A stretch of 64,000 nt of DNA from positions 124,001 to 188,000 of the forward strand of contig NZ_LZSE01000078.1 in assembly GCF_001665295.1 (NCBI RefSeq), in the 5' to 3' direction. Shown piece after piece: positions 44,119 to 53,081 of this stretch; within the stretch, counting starts at the first letter, position 1; every line of letters begins with the position of its first letter. The notes beneath the pieces were generated by a model. The model did not search any database. It had not been told where the DNA came from and worked only from the letters and a program-made list of their open reading frames with translations. The position numbers were made by a program, and so were the translations under genes. This stretch comes from Mycobacterium sp. 1554424.7 (GTDB taxonomy: Bacteria; Actinomycetota; Actinomycetes; Mycobacteriales; Mycobacteriaceae).

Positions 44119-45825
44119 ATGACAGGCTTGACCGACGGATTCAACCTCGTCGTCGATGCCCTCAAGGCGAACGACGTCGACACCATCTACGGGATCGTCG
44201 GCATCCCGATCACCGACCTCGCCCGCACCGCGCAGGCGTCGGGTATCCGCTACATCGGCTTTCGGCAGGAGACGTCGGCCGGCAACGCCGCGGCCGCCGC
44301 CGGGTTCCTCACCCGCCGTCCGGGGGTGTGCCTGACGACGTCCGGTCCCGGATTCCTCAACGGGCTGCCCGCTCTGGCCAACGCCACCACGAACTGTTTC
44401 CCGATGATCCAGATCTCGGGTTCCAGCAATCGCGCGATGGTGGACCTGCAGCGCGGTGACTACCAGGACCTCGACCAGCTCAACGCCGCAAGGCCTTTCG
44501 CGAAGGCCACCTATCGGATCGGCCGGATCGAGGACATCGGGCGCGGCGTGGCGCGCGCGATTCGCACGGCGAGCTCCGGGCGCCCGGGCGGGGTCTACCT
44601 CGACATCCCCGCCGACGTGCTCGGCCAGGCCATGGACGCATCGGCCGCCGCGGCCACTGTCTGGCGGGTCGTCGACCCGGCGCCCCGGCAGCTGCCGGCA
44701 CCGGAGTCGGTCGTTCGCGCGCTGCAGGTGCTCCGGCGGGCGCAGCGACCGCTGATCGTGCTCGGCAAGGGCGCCGCGTACGCCCAGGCCGACGGCGCGA
44801 TCCGGAAGTTCGTGGAGGCCACCGGGATTCCGTTCCTGCCGATGTCGATGGCCAAAGGGCTGCTGCCCGACTCCCACCCCCAGTCGGCGGCCGCCGCGCG
44901 TTCGCTGGCGATCGCGCGCGCCGACGCGGTCGTGCTGGTCGGCGCCAGGCTGAACTGGCTCCTCGGCCACGGGGAGTCGCCACAATGGTCCGCCGACGCC
45001 CAGTTCGTCCAAATCGATATCGCGGCGTCGGAATTCGACAGCAACCGGCCAATCGCGGCGCCGCTGATCGGCGACATCGGCTCGGTGATGTCGGCGCTAT
45101 GCGACGCGGTGGCCGCGGACCCCGTCGTCGCGCCCGCCGCATGGGTCGACGAGCTGGCCGATCGCAAGGCCCGCAACGAGGCCAAGATGCTCGAGCGACT
45201 CGCCGAAGACCCGCACCCCATGCGGTTTTACAACGCGCTGGGCGCCATTCGGTCTGTGCTGCAAGACAACCCGGGGGTCTACGTGGTCAACGAGGGCGCC
45301 AACGCGCTGGACCTGGCCCGCAACGTCATCGACATGGAGTCGCCGCGACACCGGCTCGACACCGGCACGTGGGGGGTGATGGGCATCGGCATGGGGTATG
45401 CCATCGCCGCGGCGGTGGAGACGGGCAACCCCGTCGTCGCGATCGAGGGTGACAGCGCGTTCGGGTTTTCCGGCATGGAGGTCGAGACGATCTGCCGCTA
45501 CCGGCTGCCCGTGACCGTCGTCATCCTCAACAACGGCGGCGTCTACCGCGGCGACGAAGCGCCCGCGGGAACCGACCCCGCGCCGACCGTGCTCAACGCG
45601 CGGGCGCGTCACGAGCTGATCGCAGAGGCGTTCGGCGGCAAGGGATATCACGTCACCACGCCCGCGGAGCTGCGCTCGGTGCTGGCCGAGGCGATCGCCG
45701 GCAACGGGCCGTCGGTCATCGACTGCGAGCTCGACCCGGGGGCCGGCGTGGAAAGCGGTCATCTGGCGAGCCTCAACCCAACAAGCGCGGCCATACCCAC
45801 GCCGGTCCTCAGCGCCGGCGGGTGA
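44119..45825 (+). CDS. oxcA: Oxalyl-CoA decarboxylase OxcA (thiamine diphosphate enzyme)
   Basis: A 568-residue ThDP-dependent decarboxylase (Rv0118c is 582). The catalytic Glu sits in FRQETSAGNAA near residue 52. The ThDP-binding motif is EGDSAFGFSGMEVE through VVILNNGG near residues 444-474. It converts oxalyl-CoA to formyl-CoA and CO2. GAGGAGG precedes the ATG. FadD7 next door could supply oxalyl-CoA, giving an oxalate-degrading or acid-stress pair. The last 17 bp overlap the convergent oxyS. Confidence 0.93.
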   Translation: MTGLTDGFNLVVDALKANDVDTIYGIVGIPITDLARTAQASGIRYIGFRQETSAGNAAAAAGFLTRRPGVCLTTSGPGFLNGLPALANATTNCFPMIQISGSSNRAMVDLQRGDYQDLDQLNAARPFAKATYRIGRIEDIGRGVARAIRTASSGRPGGVYLDIPADVLGQAMDASAAAATVWRVVDPAPRQLPAPESVVRALQVLRRAQRPLIVLGKGAAYAQADGAIRKFVEATGIPFLPMSMAKGLLPDSHPQSAAAARSLAIARADAVVLVGARLNWLLGHGESPQWSADAQFVQIDIAASEFDSNRPIAAPLIGDIGSVMSALCDAVAADPVVAPAAWVDELADRKARNEAKMLERLAEDPHPMRFYNALGAIRSVLQDNPGVYVVNEGANALDLARNVIDMESPRHRLDTGTWGVMGIGMGYAIAAAVETGNPVVAIEGDSAFGFSGMEVETICRYRLPVTVVILNNGGVYRGDEAPAGTDPAPTVLNARARHELIAEAFGGKGYHVTTPAELRSVLAEAIAGNGPSVIDCELDPGAGVESGHLASLNPTSAAIPTPVLSAGG

Positions 45826-46750
45826 TGCCCAGCAGCTGCGCGTCGAAGAACTCGTCGAGCTGCAGTTGCTGTGCGGACGCGATGAGCGCGCGGGCGACGG
45901 GTGATCCCGGCCCCGAAGAGTGAGTGGCCAGCGCGATCTCGGCCTTGAGCACCGGGTCGACCATCTCGACCGCACGGATTTCCCGGACCTCGGTACCCAG
46001 CTGCGACGTCCACAGCCAGGTGTGCGGGACGATGCAGGCCCAGTTGCCCGTGGCCACCTGCGCCAATAGTGAAGCGACGGAGTCGGTTTCAACCTGCGGC
46101 GCGACGGTGATGCCGTGGCCGGCGAAGGCTTCGTCGATGATCTGGCGGTCCCGCATGTCGGCGGTGAGCAGCGCCAGCGGCAGCTGCGCCGCCTCGGGCC
46201 ACGTCAGCGTCGACGCGCCGGCGGGCAACATGCTCGCCGTGGACAGCAGCACATAGTGCTCCTCGTAGAGCGGCACCAGTTTCACGTCGTGGGCCTCGTC
46301 CGTGGCGGTGTGCACCATGGCGGCGTCCAGGTCGAACTCGCGCACGCGCCGATACAGCTCGGTGGCGGCCAGCCGGGAATGGATTTGCACCTTCGCCAGC
46401 GGGTGCGCCGAACAGAACGCCGAAAGCACGAGGGACGCCGTCGTCGACGCGGTCGGAACCGCGCCCAGCCGCAGCGTTCCGGCGATGCCGGATCGCACTG
46501 CGTGCACCTCGGCCTTGAACGCGTCGTGTTCGGCGAGAATCCGCTTGGCCCACACCACCAATCGCTCGCCCTCGGGGGTGAGACCCTCGAAGCTGTGTCC
46601 GCGGTTGATCAGCGTGACGTTGAGTTCGCGTTCGAGCTTGCCGATGGCGGCGGACAGCGCGGGTTGCGAAACGTAACACTTCTCGGCCGCCCTGGCGAAG
46701 TGGCGCTCCTGGGCGACCGCCACGAAATACTCCAGCTGACGGAAAAGCAC
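45809..46750 (-). CDS. oxyS: LysR-family regulator OxyS
   Basis: A 313-residue LysR regulator closely matching M. tuberculosis OxyS (Rv0117, 314). The HTH is RQLEYFVAVAQERHFARAAE then CYVSQPALSAAIGKLERELN. The effector domain begins around GTLRLGAVPTASTTAS. Start GTG 46750 (VLFRQLEYF) is chosen by homology; 13 further codons are open upstream. OxyS responds to oxidative stress and affects catalase expression in mycobacteria. It is divergent from ldtA, with a palindrome between, and convergent with oxcA. Confidence 0.95.
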   Translation of the reverse strand: MLFRQLEYFVAVAQERHFARAAEKCYVSQPALSAAIGKLERELNVTLINRGHSFEGLTPEGERLVVWAKRILAEHDAFKAEVHAVRSGIAGTLRLGAVPTASTTASLVLSAFCSAHPLAKVQIHSRLAATELYRRVREFDLDAAMVHTATDEAHDVKLVPLYEEHYVLLSTASMLPAGASTLTWPEAAQLPLALLTADMRDRQIIDEAFAGHGITVAPQVETDSVASLLAQVATGNWACIVPHTWLWTSQLGTEVREIRAVEMVDPVLKAEIALATHSSGPGSPVARALIASAQQLQLDEFFDAQLLGITRRR

Positions 46751-46826
46751 CCGCGCGCTCCTTGGTGTCTGGGCTAGGCCTTCGGGCACCGGCTCAGCGG
46801 CGCCTCGACCGCTGGCGCCCGCCCCC

Positions 46827-46848
46827 AGCGAACAGCCCTATGTTTGCT
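46827..46848. promoter_or_regulatory. Candidate OxyS operator between oxyS and ldtA
   Basis: AGCGAACA and TGTTTGCT form 8-bp inverted arms (one mismatch) around GCCCTA. The site lies 77 bp from the oxyS start and 72 bp from ldtA, a usual place for LysR autoregulation. A TAGAAT at 46875-46880 may be the ldtA -10 element. Confidence 0.55.
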
Positions 46849-46919
46849 GAAAGCCGGAATGAGCCGACAACCAGTAGAATATCGTTGTGTCAGTCCAACC
46901 ATCGCAAAGGGTAAGCGCC

Positions 46920-47675
46920 ATGCGTCGAGCGGTTCGTTATCTGTTCGTTATGGTAGCGATCGTCGGTATGGGCGCGTTGAGCAGCGGTGCCCGCAGCATC
47001 GCTGCGGTCCCGCAGCCCGAGCCGGTCCCCGGGATTGCCTCGGTTTTGCCCGCTAACGGAGCCATGGTGGGGGTGGCGCACCCGGTCGTGGTCACGTTCA
47101 CCGCCCCGGTCACCGACCGCGTCGCCGCGGAACGGACCATCCGTGTCACGTCGCCGAGCGACATGCCCGGACATTTCGAGTGGGTCGAGAACAACGTCGT
47201 GCAGTGGGTTCCGAACCACTACTGGCCAACCCACACACACGTTTCGGTGGGTGTTCAGGAGCTGACGACGGGGTTTGATACCGGCGACGAGTTACTCGGG
47301 GTCGCCAGCCTGTCCGGGCACACCTTTACCGTCAGCCGCAACGGCGAAGTGCTGCGCACGATGCCGGCATCGATGGGCAAGCCCAGCCGGCCCACGCCGA
47401 TCGGCAACTTCACCGCCCTGGAAAAGGAACGGACCGTCGTGATGGACTCGCGCACCATCGGTATCCCGCTGAGTTCGCCCGAGGGATACAAGATCACGGC
47501 GCAGTACGCGGTGCGGGTCACGTGGAGCGGCGTGTACGTGCACTCGGCCCCATGGTCGGTCGACTCGCAGGGCCACGCCAACGTCAGCCACGGGTGCATC
47601 AACCTGAGCCCGGACAACGCCGCTTGGTATTTCAACCAGGTCAACGTGGGCGACCCGATCGAGGTCGTGGCCTGA
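46920..47675 (+). CDS. ldtA: L,D-transpeptidase LdtA (LdtMt1-like)
   Basis: Exactly 251 residues from ATG 46920, as in Rv0116c. A signal peptide or anchor (YLFVMVAIVGMGALSSGA) is followed by an Ig-like domain (PANGAMVGVAHPVVVTFTAP). The YkuD catalytic domain follows, with SHGCINLSP placing the nucleophile at Cys226, the known LdtMt1 position. It makes 3-to-3 cross-links in peptidoglycan and is a carbapenem target. AAAGGG precedes this ATG; an in-frame GTG 33 bp upstream is less likely. Confidence 0.96.
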   Translation: MRRAVRYLFVMVAIVGMGALSSGARSIAAVPQPEPVPGIASVLPANGAMVGVAHPVVVTFTAPVTDRVAAERTIRVTSPSDMPGHFEWVENNVVQWVPNHYWPTHTHVSVGVQELTTGFDTGDELLGVASLSGHTFTVSRNGEVLRTMPASMGKPSRPTPIGNFTALEKERTVVMDSRTIGIPLSSPEGYKITAQYAVRVTWSGVYVHSAPWSVDSQGHANVSHGCINLSPDNAAWYFNQVNVGDPIEVVA

Positions 47676-47709
47676 CCGGCTCGCGCACAAGGCATTCTGC
47701 GCCTTTGGG

Positions 47710-48327
47710 CTAGGCGGGCAAGGCGCCCTTGATCGCCGCGTCCTGCTTGCGGCCGATGTCGATCGCCACGCCCGGATCGATGGGATCGTTGGGCGCGCTG
47801 TCGAATTCGAGGTTGACGAGCGCCTTGCCTTCGTTGAAGAGCAGCACCGTGATCGCCTGGGAATTGCCGGGTGCGGTGCCGGAAATCATCGCCCCGTTGG
47901 AGCCGATATCGATAGGCTGCCACGTTCCGCTGACCTTGCCCGCGTAATTGGCCTTGGTGTTATCGATGGCCGCCGCCGCCACCTTCGGATCGGCGACGAT
48001 CAAGATCGTAGCCCCGATGCGGCGGCTGTTGTCGGCATTGGCGAAAAGCTGCGCGACGCCCGGCGCGTTGTTCGGATTCAGCACGGGTGGCTGCGGAGTG
48101 GTGAAGTCGCCGCCGATGTCGCCGGCCTTGATCAGCAAATTGCTGTAATCGGTCTGCTGTCCAGCCGACGGGCTCGTCACCGCGCTCGGACCGATCGACG
48201 GCGCGGCACCGTTCGGGAGCGTCGCGGAGGGGGACGTATGGTGGTAGTCGCCGCAGCCGCTGGTCGCGGCGCCGGCCACGACCGTGGCGACCGCCCAGCC
48301 GGCGACGGTGATCCGAGCGAGCTTCAT
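47710..48327 (-). CDS. Lipoprotein of unknown function
   Basis: A 205-residue exported lipoprotein. The signal sequence AGWAVATVVAGAATSG ends at a lipobox with Cys25 (TSGCG). A Pro/Ser/Thr-rich linker (HTSPSATLPNGAAPSIGPS) leads to a compact domain with DIGGDFTTPQPPVLN, IGATILIVADPKVAAAAI and ITVLLFNEGKALVNLEFDS. I recognise a mycobacterial lipoprotein style but no named family. GGAGGG precedes ATG 48327. It converges on ldtA and may be cell-wall related by context only. Confidence 0.82.
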   Translation of the reverse strand: MKLARITVAGWAVATVVAGAATSGCGDYHHTSPSATLPNGAAPSIGPSAVTSPSAGQQTDYSNLLIKAGDIGGDFTTPQPPVLNPNNAPGVAQLFANADNSRRIGATILIVADPKVAAAAIDNTKANYAGKVSGTWQPIDIGSNGAMISGTAPGNSQAITVLLFNEGKALVNLEFDSAPNDPIDPGVAIDIGRKQDAAIKGALPA

Positions 48328-48462
48328 GGGGTTCCCTCCGAGGTGCATCCTGTCCGTCCGCGGCGCATGACGCTACTGCGAAAGGCGGACGGGAACAAGG
48401 CCGGCTGCACGCGCCTATGCTGGCGGGGGGCCGGGGCTATTCGATGGGGCAAGGGAGCCAAG

Positions 48463-49407
48463 ATGGCGGCGCGGGTGGCGCGAGCGGTGCGTTTCGACCG
48501 TTATGGGGACCGCAACGTGTTGTACGTGGCGGATGTGGACATGCCGTCGCCCGGCTCGGGCGAGGTGGTGGTCGAGGTTCGCGCCGCCGGGATCAACCCC
48601 GGCGAGGCCGCCATCCGGAGCGGGGCGATGCACGACATGTTCCCCGCCACCTTTCCGTCCGGCGAGGGCAGCGACCTCGCCGGGGTGGTGACCGCCGTGG
48701 GACCGGGGGTGACGGAGTTTTCCGTCGGCGACGAGGTCCTAGGCTTCAGCTTCCGCCGCTCCAGCCACGCCACCCACACCGCCGTCCCCGTGAACCAACT
48801 GATCCGCAAGCCTTCCGAATTGAGTTGGGAGGTAGCGGGTTCGCTGTACGTGGTCGGCGCGACGGCGTATGCCGCCGTGCGCGCGATCGACCCGAAACCG
48901 GGTGAGGTGGTTGCCGTTTCCGCGGCCGCGGGCGGAGTCGGGAGCCTCGTGGTGCAGCTGTTGGTCCTACGCAAAGCGGTGGTGCTCGGCATCGCCGGCC
49001 CGGGCAACGCCGACTGGCTGCGCGCCCACGGCGTCACCCCGGTCGCCTACGGAGACGGGCTGGCCGACCGGCTGCGCGAGGCGGCGCCCGACGGGATCGA
49101 CGCGTTCATCGACCTGTTCGGCCCCGACTATGTCCAGCTCGCCGTCGACCTCGGCGTCGCCCCCGACCGGATCGAAACCATCATCTCGTTCCAGAAGGCC
49201 GGGGAGGTCGGCGCCAAGACCGAGGGCAGCGTGGACGCATCGACGCCCGAAGTGCTCGCGCAGATGGCCGACCTGATCGCCACCGGCACTATCGATTTCG
49301 AGGTCGCCGGCACCTACCCCCTCGACAGCGTCGCCGACGCCTTCCAGGAACTCGAAAAGCGGCACACTCGCGGCAAAATCGTTCTGCTGCCGAACGGTTC
49401 GCCGTGA
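48463..49407 (+). CDS. Medium-chain zinc-independent NADP oxidoreductase (quinone reductase-like)
   Basis: A 314-residue MDR-family protein. Features are RAAGINPGEAAIRSGAM, GSDLAGVVTAVGPGVTEF, VGDEVLGFS, and the nucleotide-binding AVSAAAGGVGSLVVQLLV near residue 150. The cysteine/histidine zinc ligands of true alcohol dehydrogenases are absent, which points to quinone or enoyl reductase activity. AAGGGAG precedes the ATG. The substrate is unknown. Confidence 0.9.
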   Translation: MAARVARAVRFDRYGDRNVLYVADVDMPSPGSGEVVVEVRAAGINPGEAAIRSGAMHDMFPATFPSGEGSDLAGVVTAVGPGVTEFSVGDEVLGFSFRRSSHATHTAVPVNQLIRKPSELSWEVAGSLYVVGATAYAAVRAIDPKPGEVVAVSAAAGGVGSLVVQLLVLRKAVVLGIAGPGNADWLRAHGVTPVAYGDGLADRLREAAPDGIDAFIDLFGPDYVQLAVDLGVAPDRIETIISFQKAGEVGAKTEGSVDASTPEVLAQMADLIATGTIDFEVAGTYPLDSVADAFQELEKRHTRGKIVLLPNGSP

Positions 49408-49417
49408 GGGGCGCGGC

Positions 49418-49642
49418 TCAACGAATCACCAGCGGTTGCCCGCGCCGTCCGACGGATGGCCGCCCAGCGACGCCGTGACAACCGCGATCGGCGTCCGCGA
49501 GACAAAGAGGTTGGCCCGCCTCCTGCGGAGTCAGCGCGGTGCGTGCGTTCAGCTTGCTGACCATGAGCCGGCCCACACGCAGCATCGACCGGCCGCTTCC
49601 CATCAAAGGACCGGTAAGACGGTGTGTAACAACAAAAGCCAT
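49418..49642 (-). CDS. Small hypothetical protein
   Basis: A 74-residue basic ORF (MAFVVTHRLTGPLMGSGRSM, ending GQPLVIR). CAGGAGACAATC before the ATG is a credible ribosome-binding site. The N-terminal half (to NARTALTPQEA) looks helical and amphipathic. No family is recognised, and no signal peptide is clear. It follows a 27-codon ORF on the same strand. Confidence 0.45.
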   Translation of the reverse strand: MAFVVTHRLTGPLMGSGRSMLRVGRLMVSKLNARTALTPQEAGQPLCLADADRGCHGVAGRPSVGRRGQPLVIR

Positions 49643-49721
49643 GATTGTCTCCTGTCGGGAGGTCCGATCGGCACGTGGCATAGGCCCAGCAGCGCGCAGG
49701 GTTTATCGGGTGCCCGAGAAA

Positions 49722-49805
49722 TCACGCGGCAAACACGATGCCGCAGCCGGATCGGGACGAGATGGAATTGGGATACGGACTATCGCTTGGACTAGCTTCG
49801 CTCAT
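49722..49805 (-). CDS. Tiny ORF (27 codons) behind a near-consensus ribosome-binding site
   Basis: MSEASPSDSPYPNSISS followed by RSGCGIVFAA and TGA. AGGAGGTGA ends 7 bases before the ATG, among the best ribosome-binding sites in the window. The start region can pair perfectly with a 10-nt complement upstream (49870-49879). It may be a leader peptide or a small protein; coding status is unproven. Confidence 0.35.
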   Translation of the reverse strand: MSEASPSDSPYPNSISSRSGCGIVFAA

Positions 49806-49899
49806 CTCGCCCTCACCTCCTCACGGCCGGGACACGCGCGGGTGTCGTCACATTCACCTGAACGGAAGAGGCGAGATGACCAGCGGCAAACCGCCGGTC
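49802..49899 (-). other. Potential structured RNA leader sequestering a start codon
   Basis: On the minus strand, TCATCTCGCC (49870-49879) is a perfect complement of GGCGAGATGA (49802-49811), which contains the ATG of the 27-codon ORF. The 58-nt loop holds a smaller GACAC/GTGTC hairpin (49831-49846). A hairpin of GACC-GCGG type arms (49878-49899) lies just outside. The layout would hide the start codon when folded. It matches no riboswitch class I know. Confidence 0.4.
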
Positions 49900-50185
49900 G
49901 CACCCCTCTCGTCGGAGCTTCGGCACTGCACGGCGTATCCGGAACTTAACCGATGGTCGCGACCCGCTGCGCCCGGCTTCGCCGCGCTTGCGATCGCTCC
50001 TCGTTCCGGAAGCCACTTGGGCTCAACCCTTGGGTCCGGGAAGAGCTGTCCTGACCCGGGGCGTCTCTCGACGTTCGGGGTCAGTGGCCTGTATCCGTTG
50101 CAGACGCCTCACCTACCGAGGTGCTTGCCCGTCCATATTGCACCGCGACCCCATGTGGGTCAAATTGCTTTACGTAACCATTACG
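49900..50185. other. Non-coding stretch upstream of the O-methyltransferase
   Basis: No convincing gene is seen. Short inverted repeats occur: CTGACCC/GGGTCAG (50052-50085) and CACCT-ACCG-AGGTG (50110-50123). On the minus strand GAGCGATCGCAAGCGCGG (about 49985-50003) resembles short GC-rich filler repeats common between mycobacterial genes. Open frames here lack ribosome-binding sites and family resemblance. Confidence 0.4.
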
Positions 50186-50214
50186 TTGACTTCTGTTAAC
50201 CCCGGGCCTATCTG
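50186..50214 (+). promoter_or_regulatory. Sigma-A-like promoter for the O-methyltransferase
   Basis: TTGACT (50186-50191) and TATCTG (50209-50214) are separated by exactly 17 bp, about 22 bp before the ATG at 50237. The -35 is near consensus; the -10 keeps the TAT. TTACGTAACC just upstream may hold a regulator site. Confidence 0.5.
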
Positions 50215-50236
50215 CGGTCGCGGCTACCCTCGAACC

Positions 50237-50896
50237 ATGGCCAATACTTTGCAGGCGCCCGACGTCGCGACCGTGCTCGACCGGATGTACACCGCAGCGA
50301 AAAACCAGATGTCGCAGTTGCGGGAGCGGGTCGGTGATTTCGACCGGCCGATGAGCGCGCAGGAGCGGGCCGACGCGATGAGCGAGTTCTACATCCCGGT
50401 GACGCCGGAGGCGGGTCGCCTGCTCTACGCGCTGGTGCGCGCGACCCGGCCGACGACCATCGTCGAATTCGGCATGTCCTTCGGAATCTCCGCTGTGCAT
50501 CTGGCCGCCGCGGTGCGGGACAACGGCGCCGGTCGCGTGGTGACCACCGAGCTCAGCGCCGCCAAGATCGCCGCGGCCACGCAGACATTCGCCGAGACCG
50601 GTCTCGACGACGTCATCACCATCCTCGAGGGAGACGCGCTGACCACGCTGGAAAGCCTCGACGGACCCGTTGAGTTCGTCCTGCTCGACGGGTGGAAGGA
50701 CCTCTACCTGCCGGTGCTCGAGCTGCTCGAACCGCGCCTGCCGACGGGCGCGCTGATCGTCGCCGACAATGCCAGCGCCCCGGACATGCGGCCCTACCTC
50801 GACCGCGTGCGTGACCCGGACAACGGGTACGTCAGCTTCAACTTCCTCGTCCGGGAGAGCGACAGCATGGAAATCAGCTGCCGCACCGGCGATTAG
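50237..50896 (+). CDS. Class I SAM-dependent O-methyltransferase
   Basis: A 219-residue catechol-type O-methyltransferase. SAM-binding motif I is TTIVEFGMSFGISAVHLAAA near residues 73-92. The next acidic strand is GRVVTTELSAAKIAAATQTF, and VEFVLLDGWKDLYLP carries the metal-binding Asp. Substrates are often catechols or other phenols; none is assignable here. ATG 50237 is chosen because the promoter lies immediately upstream and earlier codons fall in non-coding DNA. Confidence 0.9.
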   Translation: MANTLQAPDVATVLDRMYTAAKNQMSQLRERVGDFDRPMSAQERADAMSEFYIPVTPEAGRLLYALVRATRPTTIVEFGMSFGISAVHLAAAVRDNGAGRVVTTELSAAKIAAATQTFAETGLDDVITILEGDALTTLESLDGPVEFVLLDGWKDLYLPVLELLEPRLPTGALIVADNASAPDMRPYLDRVRDPDNGYVSFNFLVRESDSMEISCRTGD

Positions 50897-50899
50897 GGC

Positions 50900-52990
50900 C
50901 TATCTCAAAGATTCCTCGAGCCACGGTGTCAGCCATTTCACCCCGTCGGGGGTCAGATGGACGCCGTCGCTGCGCACCTTGATGCCGTCGACCTTGGCCG
51001 TGTAAACCCCGTCCGGGCACAGCTTCTTGTTCAGGTCGAGGATCTGGACGCCCGAGTGCTGGGCAACCGTCTTGCGGAGCATGGCATTCCAGAGGTTGAC
51101 GCGATCGGGCTGATCCTCCGGATACAGCCGACCGTCCGGCTTCTCCCCGCCCCGGCTGTACGGCACGGTCGCCACCACCACGCGAACACCGGTGGCGCTC
51201 AAGATGTTCAGCGCGCGCTGTAACTCGCCGCTGAGGTAGGCGTCGAAGGTCGGATCGCCGATGTGGGTCCATTGCCCCTCGTTGACCCGATCGACCGTCT
51301 CCCAGCGTCCGATGATCAGCAGCGCGACGTCCGGCTGATCCTGGCCGAGCTGCGCCGACCATCTGATGGGCCAGCCGTCGCATTCCGGTCTCTGCTCAAG
51401 GGTTTGGCCGATGTAGCGGTAGGGCGTGCCGCGCACCAGGCTGCAGCCGATGACGGTGTGGTCTAGGAACGCGAAGCCGGGCGTCGGGGGCAGGTAGTGC
51501 ATCCAGGTCCACCCGATCGAATCGCCGAACACCGAGACGGTGAAGGGGCGGTGGGGATCGCGGGGCGCGGGGCGGATACCACCGGGCGGGGACGGCGAGA
51601 CAGCGGCGACCGCCGAGACGCCCGGCGGCAGGCCCTCGCGCAGGCCGGGCCCGGTGCCGACCGGGATCACCAGCAGCGTCACCGCGGCGGCGCTGGCCAC
51701 GGTGGCCGCCGCCAGCGGCAGGAGCGGCACCCGCGCCGGTCGCCACCGCCGGATCGGTTGTTCGATCAGCCACCACGACGCGGCGGCGATCACCACCGTG
51801 GCGGCGCACCGCGCGGCGAACAGCGGCAGCCCGGACCATCCGGTGCGTTCCCCGTTGAGGGCCAAAAAGATTGGCCAGTGCCACAGGTACACGCCGTAGG
51901 AGATGGTGCCCAGCCACACCAGGGGGCGCAGGGCGAGGATGCGGGCGATGGCGCCGCGCTGCTCCATCGCCACCGGCGCGACCACGACGACGGACGCGAC
52001 CGCGACCCCGATCAGCAGCCCGTGCCGAAACTCGCCGGCGCGGCCCGTCGCGAAGTGGGTCGCCGCCGCCAGCCCCACCAGGCCCAACAGCGGCAGAAAC
52101 CGGGCGACCCGCCGTCCCCACCGACTCCGGATCAGGCACCAGCCGCGGTTCATCGACGGCCAATCCCTAACCAGCAGAGCCGCTGCCGCGGAACCGACCA
52201 ACAACGCCTCCGCGCGGGTATCGGTGCCGAAATATATCCGGTCCCGTGTGGTATCGGAGGCGAGGACGATGGCGACCGCCGCGGAAGCCAACGCGCCGGC
52301 GGTGGCGATCAAGAAGGTGGCGAACCGCACCCCACCGACGGTGGCGCGCCGGAAGTAGCGACGGGCGCGCGCCGCCAGCAGCAGGGTGACCGCGATCAGC
52401 AGGACCGGCCAGATGAAGTAGTACTGCTCTTCCACTCCGAGCGACCAGGTGTGCTGCAGCGGCGACGGCGGGGCGCCCTGGGTGAAGTAGTCCGTCTTTT
52501 GGGCCACGAACCGCCAATTCGCGACCCACAGGAACGCGGCGATCGCATCGTCGCGCAACCCGGTGAGCGACTGGCTGGGCAACAGTTCTCGGGCCGCGCC
52601 CACGGTGAGCACCATCAACAACAGCGCGGGCAGCAGCCGTCGCGCCCGCCGAATCCAAAAGCCGGTCAGCTCAATGCGACCGGTGCGCTGGAGCTCGTCC
52701 AGCAGCAGCGAGGTGATCAGGAATCCGCTGAGGACGAAGAAGATGTCGACGCCGATGAAGCCGCCGCCCACACCGGGGATGCCGCCGTGCCCGACGAGCA
52801 CCAGCGTCACCGCGATCGCGCGGAGCCCGTCCAGCGCCGGAATGCCGCTGCGCCGTTCCGGTTGATCCCAGATCGCCAGCCGGCCCGCACGGCGCACCGG
52901 GGCAACCCATCGCGGCCGCCGAGCAGAAAGCGCCGGCGCGGGGTGCTTCCCGCCCGGTTTAGTGTCCGCCGTTAACGCGTCCTGGCCCAT
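50900..52990 (-). CDS. Membrane acyltransferase 3 with C-terminal SGNH domain (Rv0111-like)
   Basis: A 696-residue OafA-type O-acyltransferase, close to Rv0111 (685) in size and layout. The N-terminal acyltransferase-3 domain (about residues 50-420, ten hydrophobic segments) begins IPALDGLRAIAVTLVLVGHG and includes IDIFFVLSGFLITSLLLDEL and SLGVEEQYYFIWP. The C-terminal periplasmic SGNH domain has GDSIGWTWMHYLPP and the DGVHLTPDGVKW motif (Asp and His). Such proteins acetylate or succinylate cell-surface glycans. The substrate is unknown. It marks the far end of the conserved block. Confidence 0.93.
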   Translation of the reverse strand: MGQDALTADTKPGGKHPAPALSARRPRWVAPVRRAGRLAIWDQPERRSGIPALDGLRAIAVTLVLVGHGGIPGVGGGFIGVDIFFVLSGFLITSLLLDELQRTGRIELTGFWIRRARRLLPALLLMVLTVGAARELLPSQSLTGLRDDAIAAFLWVANWRFVAQKTDYFTQGAPPSPLQHTWSLGVEEQYYFIWPVLLIAVTLLLAARARRYFRRATVGGVRFATFLIATAGALASAAVAIVLASDTTRDRIYFGTDTRAEALLVGSAAAALLVRDWPSMNRGWCLIRSRWGRRVARFLPLLGLVGLAAATHFATGRAGEFRHGLLIGVAVASVVVVAPVAMEQRGAIARILALRPLVWLGTISYGVYLWHWPIFLALNGERTGWSGLPLFAARCAATVVIAAASWWLIEQPIRRWRPARVPLLPLAAATVASAAAVTLLVIPVGTGPGLREGLPPGVSAVAAVSPSPPGGIRPAPRDPHRPFTVSVFGDSIGWTWMHYLPPTPGFAFLDHTVIGCSLVRGTPYRYIGQTLEQRPECDGWPIRWSAQLGQDQPDVALLIIGRWETVDRVNEGQWTHIGDPTFDAYLSGELQRALNILSATGVRVVVATVPYSRGGEKPDGRLYPEDQPDRVNLWNAMLRKTVAQHSGVQILDLNKKLCPDGVYTAKVDGIKVRSDGVHLTPDGVKWLTPWLEESLR

Positions 52991-53081
52991 GCCGATGCGT
53001 CGCTGCCCCTCCTCTTGATCGCAGCCAGCCTAGTTGCGGGGGAGCCCGGATACGCGGAAGACACGCGCGCCCGAAGCCGCA

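Noticed and set aside
49739-50199. Open frame of about 150 codons on the + strand before the O-methyltransferase
   Set aside because: Pro/Arg/Ser-rich translation, no ribosome-binding site, no family resemblance, and it crosses the hairpins and promoter elements.
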